IMG/VR virus record: IMGVR_UViG_3300027805_000032
Location: 1-40,920 of that record
Direction: 5' to 3' (one strand)
DNA: 40,920 bases
DNA from: a virus
Under the pieces are notes generated by a model. The model made no database searches and was not told the DNA's origin. It worked only from the letters and a program-made list of their open reading frames with translations. Of this stretch, positions 21,125-29,200 are shown piece by piece. A program made the translations under genes and the position numbers. The first letter of the stretch is position 1; each line of letters opens with the position of its first letter.

Positions 21125-22293
21125 TGCAGCGCCCTCTTTGCTTTCGCCCTGCCCCAGCTCTGGACAAGTTCGCCGGCAATCATGACGCCAAAGCCGCCGA
21201 TGAATTCCATCACGAGCGGATCTGACACCGCGCCGAGGAATGCGTTGGAGCCCGTCTTGAGCATCCACAGACGCCCCGCCATGATGAGCACGAGGCCGTA
21301 GAAGCGCCTGCTCTGCCACATCGCTTTCGTGCCGTTGCTCCACTCCTCAGAGCGCTTTGCGCCATCCACCGCGCTCGTCTGCTGGCCGATTGGCACGGGC
21401 GGATCAGGCAGGCGCGGAAGCTTTGGAGCCTGAGAGGGAAGAACAACGGGAGCAGGCGCCGGTCCAACCGCAGAAGGCTGGGGAGCCACAGGTTTCGTTG
21501 GCTGGACCGGCACCGCTTCCGCTTGACCACTCACAGTGGCGGAAGGCTTTTCGATAACGGAGGCAGCGCCAGCGGCAGGCGTCCGGGCAGGGTCGGCCTG
21601 CCGCTGTGCCGCCTCGTCCGCTTGGGGCGGCGAAGGCGCGGGGGTGTCGAGCGAAAGCAGCGGATAGCGCTGGGCGATGACCAGCACGTCCTTGAAGGGC
21701 GTCTTGAACAGCACCTTGTCCGTGCCGATCAGATCAACGGGACGCTCAACCTTGATGCGGATAAAGTCGTCATCGCACGCGTCTTCGAACTGGTAGCCCA
21801 TCCACAAGCAAGCTTCGGCGTACCTGCGTCTCAGCAATCCTCTGAGCGCACGCTTGTGCTGGCCCGACGTCGCGTAAATCCACATACCGAAAGAGTCGGC
21901 AGCGTCATCGTAGAGGCGGGCGTTGACGTACTTGAGAAGCGTCGATCCAGCTAGGCCTTTGATCCCGCAGTTGAACGCGAAACACGTCAACGCCGAGAAC
22001 TGGTTCGAGTTCAGCTCGACCGTTACCAGTTCACGGACGGCAACCTCGTACTCGACAAGCTGCTCTGTCAGTAGCTCGCGCGCCTGGACTTCATCACGCA
22101 GGCGATCGGTCGGCGCGATGTCGCGGCCATCGAACCACTTCGTGCAGCCGTAACCGATGGTCAGTTTGTCGCCGGGGCAGACGTAGGGCTCAAGCGCTGC
22201 GCCGTTTTCCGAGAGCGCGACAGACGGATCGCCCTTCTCGAAATACGTGAGCAGATCGAGGCCGTGAACGTTCAGCCGGTGATGATCGTTCAC
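21121..22293 (-). CDS. GH24 endolysin with C-terminal membrane domain
   Basis: This protein has 390 residues from a GTG at 22291-22293 that overlaps the Hsp70 stop (GTGA). A GTG 12 bases upstream is possible. The GH24 lysozyme domain (about 10-160) shows E19 (LLTYFEKGD) and PYVCPGDKLTIGYGC (C39, T45). The E-to-Cys distance is about 11 residues longer than in lambdoid lysozymes. A Pro/Ala-rich linker (about 215-320) leads to two hydrophobic segments (about 328-375, FYGLVLIMAGRLWML and EFIGGFGVMIAGELV). It cuts the peptidoglycan backbone. The membrane end may tether it or act as a pinholin-like element. Confidence 0.88.
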   Translation of the reverse strand: MNDHHRLNVHGLDLLTYFEKGDPSVALSENGAALEPYVCPGDKLTIGYGCTKWFDGRDIAPTDRLRDEVQARELLTEQLVEYEVAVRELVTVELNSNQFSALTCFAFNCGIKGLAGSTLLKYVNARLYDDAADSFGMWIYATSGQHKRALRGLLRRRYAEACLWMGYQFEDACDDDFIRIKVERPVDLIGTDKVLFKTPFKDVLVIAQRYPLLSLDTPAPSPPQADEAAQRQADPARTPAAGAASVIEKPSATVSGQAEAVPVQPTKPVAPQPSAVGPAPAPVVLPSQAPKLPRLPDPPVPIGQQTSAVDGAKRSEEWSNGTKAMWQSRRFYGLVLIMAGRLWMLKTGSNAFLGAVSDPLVMEFIGGFGVMIAGELVQSWGRAKAKRALH

Positions 22294-23813
22294 GCTGAGC
22301 CCCACTCGATTTCGCCGACACGACCATACGCCTCGCCGCGGCTGTTGAGGCCGACCGTGAACGGCACACGCGCTGCGCGCGGTTCGCCTGGCTCAAGCGG
22401 CACGTTGATGCTGTGAAGCAGCTCACAGGAAGCGGCGCGGTCATGGTCGCCTGCCACGATGCGTACAGGCATGACGCTCTGGCCCGGCTCGCGGTTCGTG
22501 AGGAAGAACGCCGCTTCCTTCTCACTCGGATATGGCGTGCCACGGGGGATGATGACGGACGCCACGCCCTCGACCTTGTCGTATACCTCGATGGCGACGT
22601 TGTAGGCAAGGATGTCCTGTACCGTCAGATCGGACTTCCGGCCCTCAAGCACAGCGGCACGGATCGCAGCGCCAAGCGCCACGGCAATCTCGCAGTCGAT
22701 GTCGGTTTTTGCCTCTTGCCCGAACACATCGCGCGCCATCGCTTGCACGGCCGGCATCCGGCTTCCACCCCCGACGAGGACCACGTCGTTCAGGTCACGC
22801 CTAGCTGAGAAATTGGCGTCCTTCCGCGTAGCCTCCGCGATGGCGACGAGGCAGGCAGCGCGCATCCGCTTGAGCAGGTCTTGCGAGAGATGTTCAAGCA
22901 GCGGACGATCTACAATGTAGTCCATGTGGAGGTCCGTCCCGCCCGGCGAGCGGTCGAAATCCTTGATGCGGAACTCCGATTTGACTTTGCGAGAGAGGCG
23001 CTTCTTCACGTCCTCTGCTTCCTGAAGAACAAGGCTCATTGCGGTGTCATCGACGGCAAGGTCGCTGCCCTCGTGATCCGTCGCCCACTTGTTGACGATG
23101 TATCGGCCTAGAATGGCATCCACATCAGACCCGCCCGTGATGGACGAGCCGCCTGTACCGAGCACAGTGACGAGGCCAGAGCCTGTCTGGATGATCGACA
23201 CATCCGTCGTGCCGCCACCCACATCGAGGACGGCAATCCGACGGACCTTTTTGAAATCGTAGCCATAGGCCAAAGCCGCCGCAGTCGGCTCGTCCATCAG
23301 TTCGACATAGGCAAGACCAGCCGTGCGGCCTGCTTCCTCGACGGCTTTGCGCTGTGACGGGGAGAACGTCGCCGGCACGCAGATCACCGCGCCATCCGGC
23401 TTTTCGCCCTTGAACTTCGCCGTTGCTGCATCAAGCAGTTTAGCAATGAGCATCGAGCAAATTTCGACGGGGCTATAGGTGTGGCCGTCTGGCCCCTGAT
23501 AGTGCAGGCTGCCATCAGGACCGGCGACCGTCTGGTAGCCCTGATCCTCGTCCGGGTGGAACATCTCGCCCAGCTTGCGCTTCGCCAGCCTGAAGCAGAA
23601 ATCGGGGAAACGCTTGCCCGCCTCAATGCCGTCAAGGCCCACGAATATCTGGCTCTCGCCCGCTGCCACTGCATCGGCAGGGACGATGGTGACAACGCTG
23701 GGCATGAGCGGCGAGCCATCGACGGAGATGACTTCCGACACGCGCCCGTTGTACCAGGCGATGCTGCTGTTGCTTGATCCGAGATCGATTCCGGCCACGC
23801 GAGAAAGTTTCAT
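22290..23813 (-). CDS. Phage-encoded Hsp70 (DnaK-like) chaperone, lidless
   Basis: This protein has 507 residues, against about 610-640 for DnaK. The nucleotide-binding domain (1-390) is intact: GIDLGSSNSS (phosphate 1, DnaK DLGTTNS), LAKRKLGE (catalytic Lys region, about 77-83), VPATFSPSQRKAVEEAG (146-162), DEPTAAALAYG (174-184), DVGGGTTDVSI (197-207) and VLVGGGSRMP (345-354). The interdomain linker is degenerate (DLTVQDILAYNVAIEV against VLLLDVTPLSLG), the substrate-binding beta domain is short (about 110 residues) and the helical lid is absent. It is coupled by 4-base overlaps to a multi-pass membrane protein upstream and to the endolysin downstream. It is probably an ATP-driven assembly or lysis factor. 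No DnaJ or GrpE partner is encoded. Confidence 0.93.
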   Translation of the reverse strand: MKLSRVAGIDLGSSNSSIAWYNGRVSEVISVDGSPLMPSVVTIVPADAVAAGESQIFVGLDGIEAGKRFPDFCFRLAKRKLGEMFHPDEDQGYQTVAGPDGSLHYQGPDGHTYSPVEICSMLIAKLLDAATAKFKGEKPDGAVICVPATFSPSQRKAVEEAGRTAGLAYVELMDEPTAAALAYGYDFKKVRRIAVLDVGGGTTDVSIIQTGSGLVTVLGTGGSSITGGSDVDAILGRYIVNKWATDHEGSDLAVDDTAMSLVLQEAEDVKKRLSRKVKSEFRIKDFDRSPGGTDLHMDYIVDRPLLEHLSQDLLKRMRAACLVAIAEATRKDANFSARRDLNDVVLVGGGSRMPAVQAMARDVFGQEAKTDIDCEIAVALGAAIRAAVLEGRKSDLTVQDILAYNVAIEVYDKVEGVASVIIPRGTPYPSEKEAAFFLTNREPGQSVMPVRIVAGDHDRAASCELLHSINVPLEPGEPRAARVPFTVGLNSRGEAYGRVGEIEWGSA

Positions 23814-25069
23814 TCTGCGGCAACTTTCGCGGCAAGAGTTGCATCAAGGGTTGCATCGAGGGTTGAGACAGGACCAATCACGAGCAGGCGCTCGGCTTTG
23901 TCCGCACGACGCTGATGCTGGGCTGCAAGACCGCCCTGACGCGCCGCGCGCTGCTGGTCCGTCATCTCAACCGGCTCGACCAGCACCAGCGGTTCTGGCT
24001 CTTGCAAGGCCACTGGTGCGGGTTCTGGCTCTGGGGCGGGGATGGGAGCCGGGGAAGGCTCAACCGCTACAGGCGCAGCAGCTACAGGCTCAGGCGGGGC
24101 TGAGTAAGCAGCAACCGTCGCGTTCGTCTCAGCGATGATCCGCGCCCGCTCCTGCTGGTGACGCAACGCTGCGAGTTCATCGGTCCAGTCCCGATCACGT
24201 TGCGCCTCGGTCGAGCTGATGTCTGTGATGTAGGCCCAGAGCGAAAGCGACCGCGCGCCCTCGAGCACGCACAGCATAAGGATCAGCCAGATGCCTGCCC
24301 AGAACGCCGCGTTAGCCGCATCGGCCTGCTGGATCTGAAGCAAGCGCCGGTCAGATGTAGCCTGCTGAACCGGGCTCGCCTGCCCCTGCATCAGCCCGTC
24401 TTCACGCGCTCTGAGGGTCGCCAGTTCGCCTTGGATAGCCTCGCCGCGCGCACGCATGGCGCTCTCGGTCTTGTCTTGCCTGATGCCGTCCACGCTGCCG
24501 AAATAGAGCCCTTGGGCAAGCAGGAGGCTTTGAGCCTTGCTGATACCCTCTGGCGACATCGATGCCATTACGGTCTGTTCGGTGCGAAGCTCTGCGATCT
24601 GCGTCCTGACGCGCTCCAGTTCTGCGCCGGTCCCGCTGATCGCCGCCTGCTGCGCTACACCCAACGTTGCTGCCTCCTCGCCGGCTAGTGCTGCCTTGGC
24701 TTCAAGCGAGGACGAGCTCTCGGCAAAGCGTTCCGGCCAGACCACCTTTGCGCCGTTTTCGGCGTTGTGGACGCCCACGGCTGCGAGGCCCAAGAAGATG
24801 AAAGCGCCCGCCACTTTGCGCGCCATCGTCGATGCGGTCAGCATCCGGATAAATGCCACCGTCGCGAGCAGTTCAGCGCCGAGGACCGCGAAAACCAGCG
24901 CGATGATGGGCAGCGCGGAAAGCAATGACCAGTTGGCAGTCGCCACAACGCCGGTGACGCTCAGAGATGCGAGGCCAAGCGTGATGATGACGACAGCGAA
25001 CAGCGCAAACTTGCGCGTGGCGTCGGCTTCGTTCTTGAACTCCAAGAACGAGTTGAGAAACTTGTTCAT
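23810..25069 (-). CDS. Multi-pass membrane protein with peptidoglycan-binding-like motif
   Basis: This protein has 419 residues. Three hydrophobic segments lie in the first 100 (about 21-43, 50-75, 86-100) and a fourth at about 256-272. Between segments 3 and 4 is a coiled-coil loop holding SKAQSLLLAQGLYFGSVDGI (about 177-196), then TESAM. This resembles the PG_binding_1 repeat (L..GYY.G.vDG...T..A). The C-terminal third is Pro/Glu/Val-rich (PEPEPAPVALQEPEPLVL). It is coupled to the Hsp70 gene. It could be an inner-membrane assembly or lysis-timing protein whose tail recruits the Hsp70. This is inference. Confidence 0.8.
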   Translation of the reverse strand: MNKFLNSFLEFKNEADATRKFALFAVVIITLGLASLSVTGVVATANWSLLSALPIIALVFAVLGAELLATVAFIRMLTASTMARKVAGAFIFLGLAAVGVHNAENGAKVVWPERFAESSSSLEAKAALAGEEAATLGVAQQAAISGTGAELERVRTQIAELRTEQTVMASMSPEGISKAQSLLLAQGLYFGSVDGIRQDKTESAMRARGEAIQGELATLRAREDGLMQGQASPVQQATSDRRLLQIQQADAANAAFWAGIWLILMLCVLEGARSLSLWAYITDISSTEAQRDRDWTDELAALRHQQERARIIAETNATVAAYSAPPEPVAAAPVAVEPSPAPIPAPEPEPAPVALQEPEPLVLVEPVEMTDQQRAARQGGLAAQHQRRADKAERLLVIGPVSTLDATLDATLAAKVAAE

Positions 25070-25088
25070 GCCCTGCCCCTGTGTTGCG

Positions 25089-25517
25089 CTAAGCGCGTTC
25101 AGTGATCCAGAAGATCAGCAGCGCACTCAGGATGGTCAGCGCAAAGCCGACAACGTAGCGGATGAACTCCTGCCGTGTGCGCTTGCCTTCCTCCGCCGCG
25201 CGCTCGTGCTGATGCAGAAGCATCATCTCGACACGGGCAATGATGGCCGCTGACTGCTGATCGTTCGCAGTCTTCACCAGGTCAGAAACGCCGTTCATTG
25301 CGTCACGCAATGCCTTCTCCCATTCTCGCTTCAGTTCTTTCAGGTCTTCGCCCGAAACCGATCGCGCAAGCTCTTTCAGGAACGTGTCGAACGCCGCCTC
25401 AAAGCGCGTCCTCAGAACCGCCAGATCGCGCTCCGCGTTGCCGATGCGATCAAGGCGCGCAAACGCATCGCGCTGCCGCTCGATCTCTGCGATCTCGCGA
25501 TGAGATATCTCGGTCAT
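25089..25517 (-). CDS. Coiled-coil protein with C-terminal membrane anchor
   Basis: This protein has 142 residues. A long charged coiled coil (about 5-110, EIERQRDAFARLDRI ... ELKREWEKALRDAMNGV) precedes one C-terminal membrane segment (about 121-138, YVVGFALTILSALLIFW). A tail-anchored layout would place the coiled coil in the cytoplasm, where it could contact the neighbouring membrane protein or Hsp70. It lies 19 bases upstream of the 419-residue gene. No family is recognised. Confidence 0.75.
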   Translation of the reverse strand: MTEISHREIAEIERQRDAFARLDRIGNAERDLAVLRTRFEAAFDTFLKELARSVSGEDLKELKREWEKALRDAMNGVSDLVKTANDQQSAAIIARVEMMLLHQHERAAEEGKRTRQEFIRYVVGFALTILSALLIFWITERA

Positions 25518-25540
25518 TGCCCGCCCCGTAGCTCAGTCCC

Positions 25541-25954
25541 TCAGTCGCCACGACGCGTCAGCAGCCCCAGCAGACGGTCGATCGATGCCTCACGCGGATT
25601 GGCCTGGTCTGTCAGCATGTGCTCGCGACGAAGTCGTGCCTTCTCGACGTTCAGTTGCTCGCTGAGATGACGCTGGCGTGTCGATGACAGAACCTGGATG
25701 ACCGCTGTGGCCTCCGCCTCGTCCTGCTCGAAAGCGTCAAGCAGATCGTCGCCAGTTATGTCGTCATAGCCATCGCCGATTTGCCCGTAGTCCGCCATCA
25801 GCGCATCAGGCGCGGGGAGGAGCGGAGCGGGTTCAGGCTCTGGAACATCGCCCCAGAGCGCGTGCTCGACCATGTCCGTGAGCTGCGCATTGGTCAGCCC
25901 GCGGCGTCGGCTCAGGAGCCATTCGCGAGGCGACAAGTTGAGCTGTGTTTTCAT
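25541..25954 (-). CDS. Acidic soluble protein heading the Hsp70/lysis block
   Basis: This protein has 137 residues. The N-terminus MKTQLNLSPREWLLSRRRGL is followed by NAQLTDMVEHALWGD. An acidic Pro-rich middle and a basic helical C-terminal third (RQRHLSEQLNVEKARLRREH) follow. There is no membrane segment. It is the first gene after the divergent gap with the plus-strand membrane gene. It could be a cytoplasmic partner of the membrane proteins downstream; the function is unknown. Confidence 0.72.
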   Translation of the reverse strand: MKTQLNLSPREWLLSRRRGLTNAQLTDMVEHALWGDVPEPEPAPLLPAPDALMADYGQIGDGYDDITGDDLLDAFEQDEAEATAVIQVLSSTRQRHLSEQLNVEKARLRREHMLTDQANPREASIDRLLGLLTRRGD

Positions 25955-25998
25955 GATGTTCTGAAACTCCCGGCTTGCGCGAGGGCTGTTGGGTCGCG

Positions 25999-26014
25999 TT
26001 AACGAATGTGTTAA
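25999..26014. promoter_or_regulatory. Inverted repeat in the divergent gap before the moron-like gene
   Basis: TTAAC-GAATGT-GTTAA, a perfect 5-bp inverted repeat in the 87-base gap (25955-26041) between divergent start codons. It looks like an operator for the plus-strand membrane gene or for the block starting at 25954. GGAG lies 11 bases before the ATG at 26042. Confidence 0.5.
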
Positions 26015-26041
26015 GGTCTGCGCCTGATTTGGAGACGCGGG

Positions 26042-26239
26042 ATGCTGAGAATACTCAGAAGCGAGCTGTTTATCTCACTCATGCAGGCTGTGCTTCTGGC
26101 GGGCCTTTTCGAGACGTTCTTCGGCAATAACTACGTGAACCCAACCGTGGTGTCGGTTGCGCTTGTAATCAGCTCGGTCGGCCTGATGTCAGGGCTTCTT
26201 CTTGCCGCCGCCTATAAGCGGGAGCGGAAGCTGCGCTGA
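26042..26239 (+). CDS. Plus-strand two-segment membrane protein, moron candidate
   Basis: This protein has 65 residues. It starts MLRILRSELFISLMQAVLLA and has two hydrophobic segments (about 10-27 and 36-57) with a basic end (KRERKLR). It is the only plus-strand gene inside the 29-kb minus-strand late operon. It has its own upstream gap with an inverted repeat and converges on the 1343-residue gene with a 51-base overlap. That is the layout of a moron expressed in the lysogen, such as a superinfection-exclusion membrane protein. The function is inferred from layout only. Confidence 0.68.
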   Translation: MLRILRSELFISLMQAVLLAGLFETFFGNNYVNPTVVSVALVISSVGLMSGLLLAAAYKRERKLR

Positions 26240-29200
26240 AGGTGGCGCTGGCGGTGCGGCAGGCGGTGCGGGCGGCGGTGCGGGCGGCGGACCACGCGGA
26301 GTGCGAGGCTGTGGCGGGGGCCTCCTGCCAGCGATGAACTGCTTAAGCTTTGCCTGCTCTGAAGCCGCAGCCGGAATGTTTGGCATTGGCTTGGCGTATG
26401 CGCCGCCGAACTTTCCGAGCACACGTCCAGCCGCAACGCCCATGCCGATGCGCTGCAACAGCGTATAAGCGGCAACTTCGTTCTTGGCATCTTCCAGCGC
26501 TTTGGCTGTTTCATCGCTTGGGGTGTCGTTCCATGCAGCTTCAGCTTTGGTCAGGTTCTCGTTGGCCTTCTCGATGAATGGCTGAGCGATGGCGACATCC
26601 AGGCCACCGCCTAGAATGATAGCCACGTCCTTGCCCTTCACGTACTTGGTGACGGTCTGCCAGACACCGCTATCAGCAAACAGTTCTTCAGGCAGTTTCG
26701 CCTTGCCGTTCGGCTTGTAGTTACCAACGCTGTCCTGTTTGAACGGAAGCTCTTCCTTGCTTGCCCCGCCCTTTTGCCAGAGCTTGTTGAGGTTCGAGAA
26801 CCTGTTCTCATCTCTCTTGTTGAGAGCGCCAGTAACCGGACCTTTAGTAATCAGCCTGTTGAGCTTTTTGGATTCCGCCTCTGCGGTCTTGACCGAGGCT
26901 TTTGCCGCCCCTCCGCGCATGTATTTCATGCCAAACAGAGCGCCGATGCCAAGCACCGCAGGGCCATACTCACGCAGGGCCATCATCAACGGATCGGGCC
27001 GGTTGCTCTGCAAAGCGTCACGCCGCACGAGATCCTTGCGCTCGGATTCTGCCTTTTTCAGATCGGCCTCTTTCTTGCCCTTCCAGCGCTCTATGCCTTC
27101 GGTCGTCTTGCCCATGATGCTGCCGTCGATCTTGCCAGCATAGTAGCCCTGAGCCTTGAGAAAGCGCTGCTTCTCAAACGGGTCGGTAATCTTATCCAGA
27201 TCAGCCATTGCTTTCTTGAGATCAGCAATGGTCTGCTCTGTCTCGGTGATCTTGCCTGTGAGGTCTTCCTGCCCAACAGCCTCACCAGCTACGCCGCCAG
27301 CGATACCGCCAGCCGCCCCGCCTGCGGCCACTCGGGAGAGCATCCTCGGAGGCCCCTTCGGCATGGAGCCCTGAGCGAACTTGGCCGCGCCGCCAGCTAT
27401 GCCTCCTCCAACGCCTGCCCCGAAGAGCGCGTTTATCAACTGCTGGTTCTCATCATCAGCGGGAGCCATCGCCCCGAGGACGCCGCCCGCAACTATGCCT
27501 GTGCCAGTCGCAGACGCGGGCGAAGTCGAGCCGGGCGGATTGCCTCCGGGGCCTCGCGTGCGCCTTGTAGGCGGTCCAGCAGCCGCAGCAGGCTGAGCCG
27601 GAGGGATCTTTCCCTTCTCGACCAGTCGCGCTTCAACGCGGCGGATGACCTCGTTGAGATTGGCTTCGGTCATCGGCTTCCCGATGAGCGGGATCAGTGC
27701 GCGGTTCACTTCCTCATCGTAAACGCCAGGATAGCGGAGACGCTGGTAGATGTCCTTGGCCGTGCGCGCGATCGGCTTGACCGCAACGTCGTTGACAAGA
27801 CCCGGAAGCGAAAACTGGTTGCCCGATGTTTCGATACGGTCCAGCGTGCGCGTGACAGCGTCCTCGCCTTCCATGCCAGCGTCACGGATAGCCGCCTGAC
27901 GCATCGCCGTGTCGGAGCCACCAGCAACGCGACGGCCCCACTCACGGTTTGCGCCAAGCCTGCGGATAGTCTCCTCAAACATGTCAGCAGCTTTCTGACT
28001 GCCAAGCGCCGTCGCCACGTTCTTGAGCGCCTTGTCCTTTAGAAGTTTGGTCAGCGCGCTCTGGTTGTTAGCCTCGATCAGATCCTCGATGTTGCGGGCA
28101 ACGCCCATAGCAAGGGCTTCGACCTCGCCAGCGGTCCAAGGCGATCCTGACCGGCCCTTCGCAATGTCGCGCTCAAGCTGCCACGTTTTCTTGTTCAGCG
28201 CGTCAGTGCCAACCTCGAAAGCATCTTCTAGGCGTTTGACATCCTCGAACACGCCAAGCGCATTGCCGTAATTGCCGCCCGTGGCCTGGCTGACGCTGTC
28301 GGCAAAGTTGCGCTTCGTTCCGCCGACAATGCGGGCCGTGTCCGAACCAAATCCAGCATTTGCGATGACATCGTCAAAGGCGCGCTTCGTGTAGTCAAGC
28401 GCCATCGTCGTCGGAATAGCCGTCCCGCGAACCGGATCGGCCATGTAGTCGTCGATCGATTTGACCGCTGCCTGAGCGCGCTGCGATTCCATCATCGCAC
28501 GCTCAGATGCCCCGCGCGCTGCACGCGCCTGAAGGTCAGCCGCTACTGACGCGAGGTTGTTGCGGGCAGACTGAAGGGCCTTCTGCCCACTCGGCGTATT
28601 CAGGACCGGCACGAGTTCGTTCGCAAAGACCTTCGGATCGACAGGGGTGGCGTATGCTGCGTCATAAGCCGGGGCTGCTTCAGTGCGAAGACGGGTTTCC
28701 AGTTCGTTCAGCGTGGCGACGGCATTGTCTGCCTTTTGGCCCGTCGCGCGCGTTGCGCCACGGCTCAGCCGAGACGAGAGCTTGTCAGTGTTCTGGTTGA
28801 CAATGCCAACAAGCGCTTCCTGCAATGGCCCCGGAGCGGCCCCGCCCGCCATCTGGAGGCCACGCAGGTTCGCGCCTGACGACTTGTCCGTCATTGCAGC
28901 GATTTCGCCGGATGTCTCATAGACGCCACTGTCGCCACGGCGGGCAAGCCTCGCTTGGATCTTGCTGAGGTCTTCCACCGTCACGCCGTCCGCTTCCATC
29001 TTCTTGATGAAGATGTCATCGGCGCGCTGTTCGGCGCGGGAGCGGGAAGGAACGGGAGGCCCTGGCGCTGCTGGAGCGGCAGGAGGAGGACCGCCAGCGC
29101 CGGCCGCAGCCATAGGTGGCACAGCCCGCGGTGCAGACGTCGGCACGCGCCCACTGGCGGGAAGCGGCTGAATGCGGGCGATCTGCTCAGCCAGCGCGCG

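Noticed and set aside
25521-25545. tRNA-like start (CCGTAGCTCAG) between two late genes
   Set aside because: The D-arm-like motif is not followed by an anticodon stem, T arm or acceptor 3' strand in the next 90 bases, which are coding.
25999-26014. CtrA-like site (TTAA-N-TTAA)
   Set aside because: The spacing between TTAA blocks is 8, not the 7 of the CtrA consensus. The better description is a TTAAC-N6-GTTAA inverted repeat.
26774-28042. 422-residue plus-strand frame opposite the giant virion protein
   Set aside because: It is antisense and Arg/Ser/His-rich, with no domain, promoter or ribosome-binding site. It is open only because of high GC.
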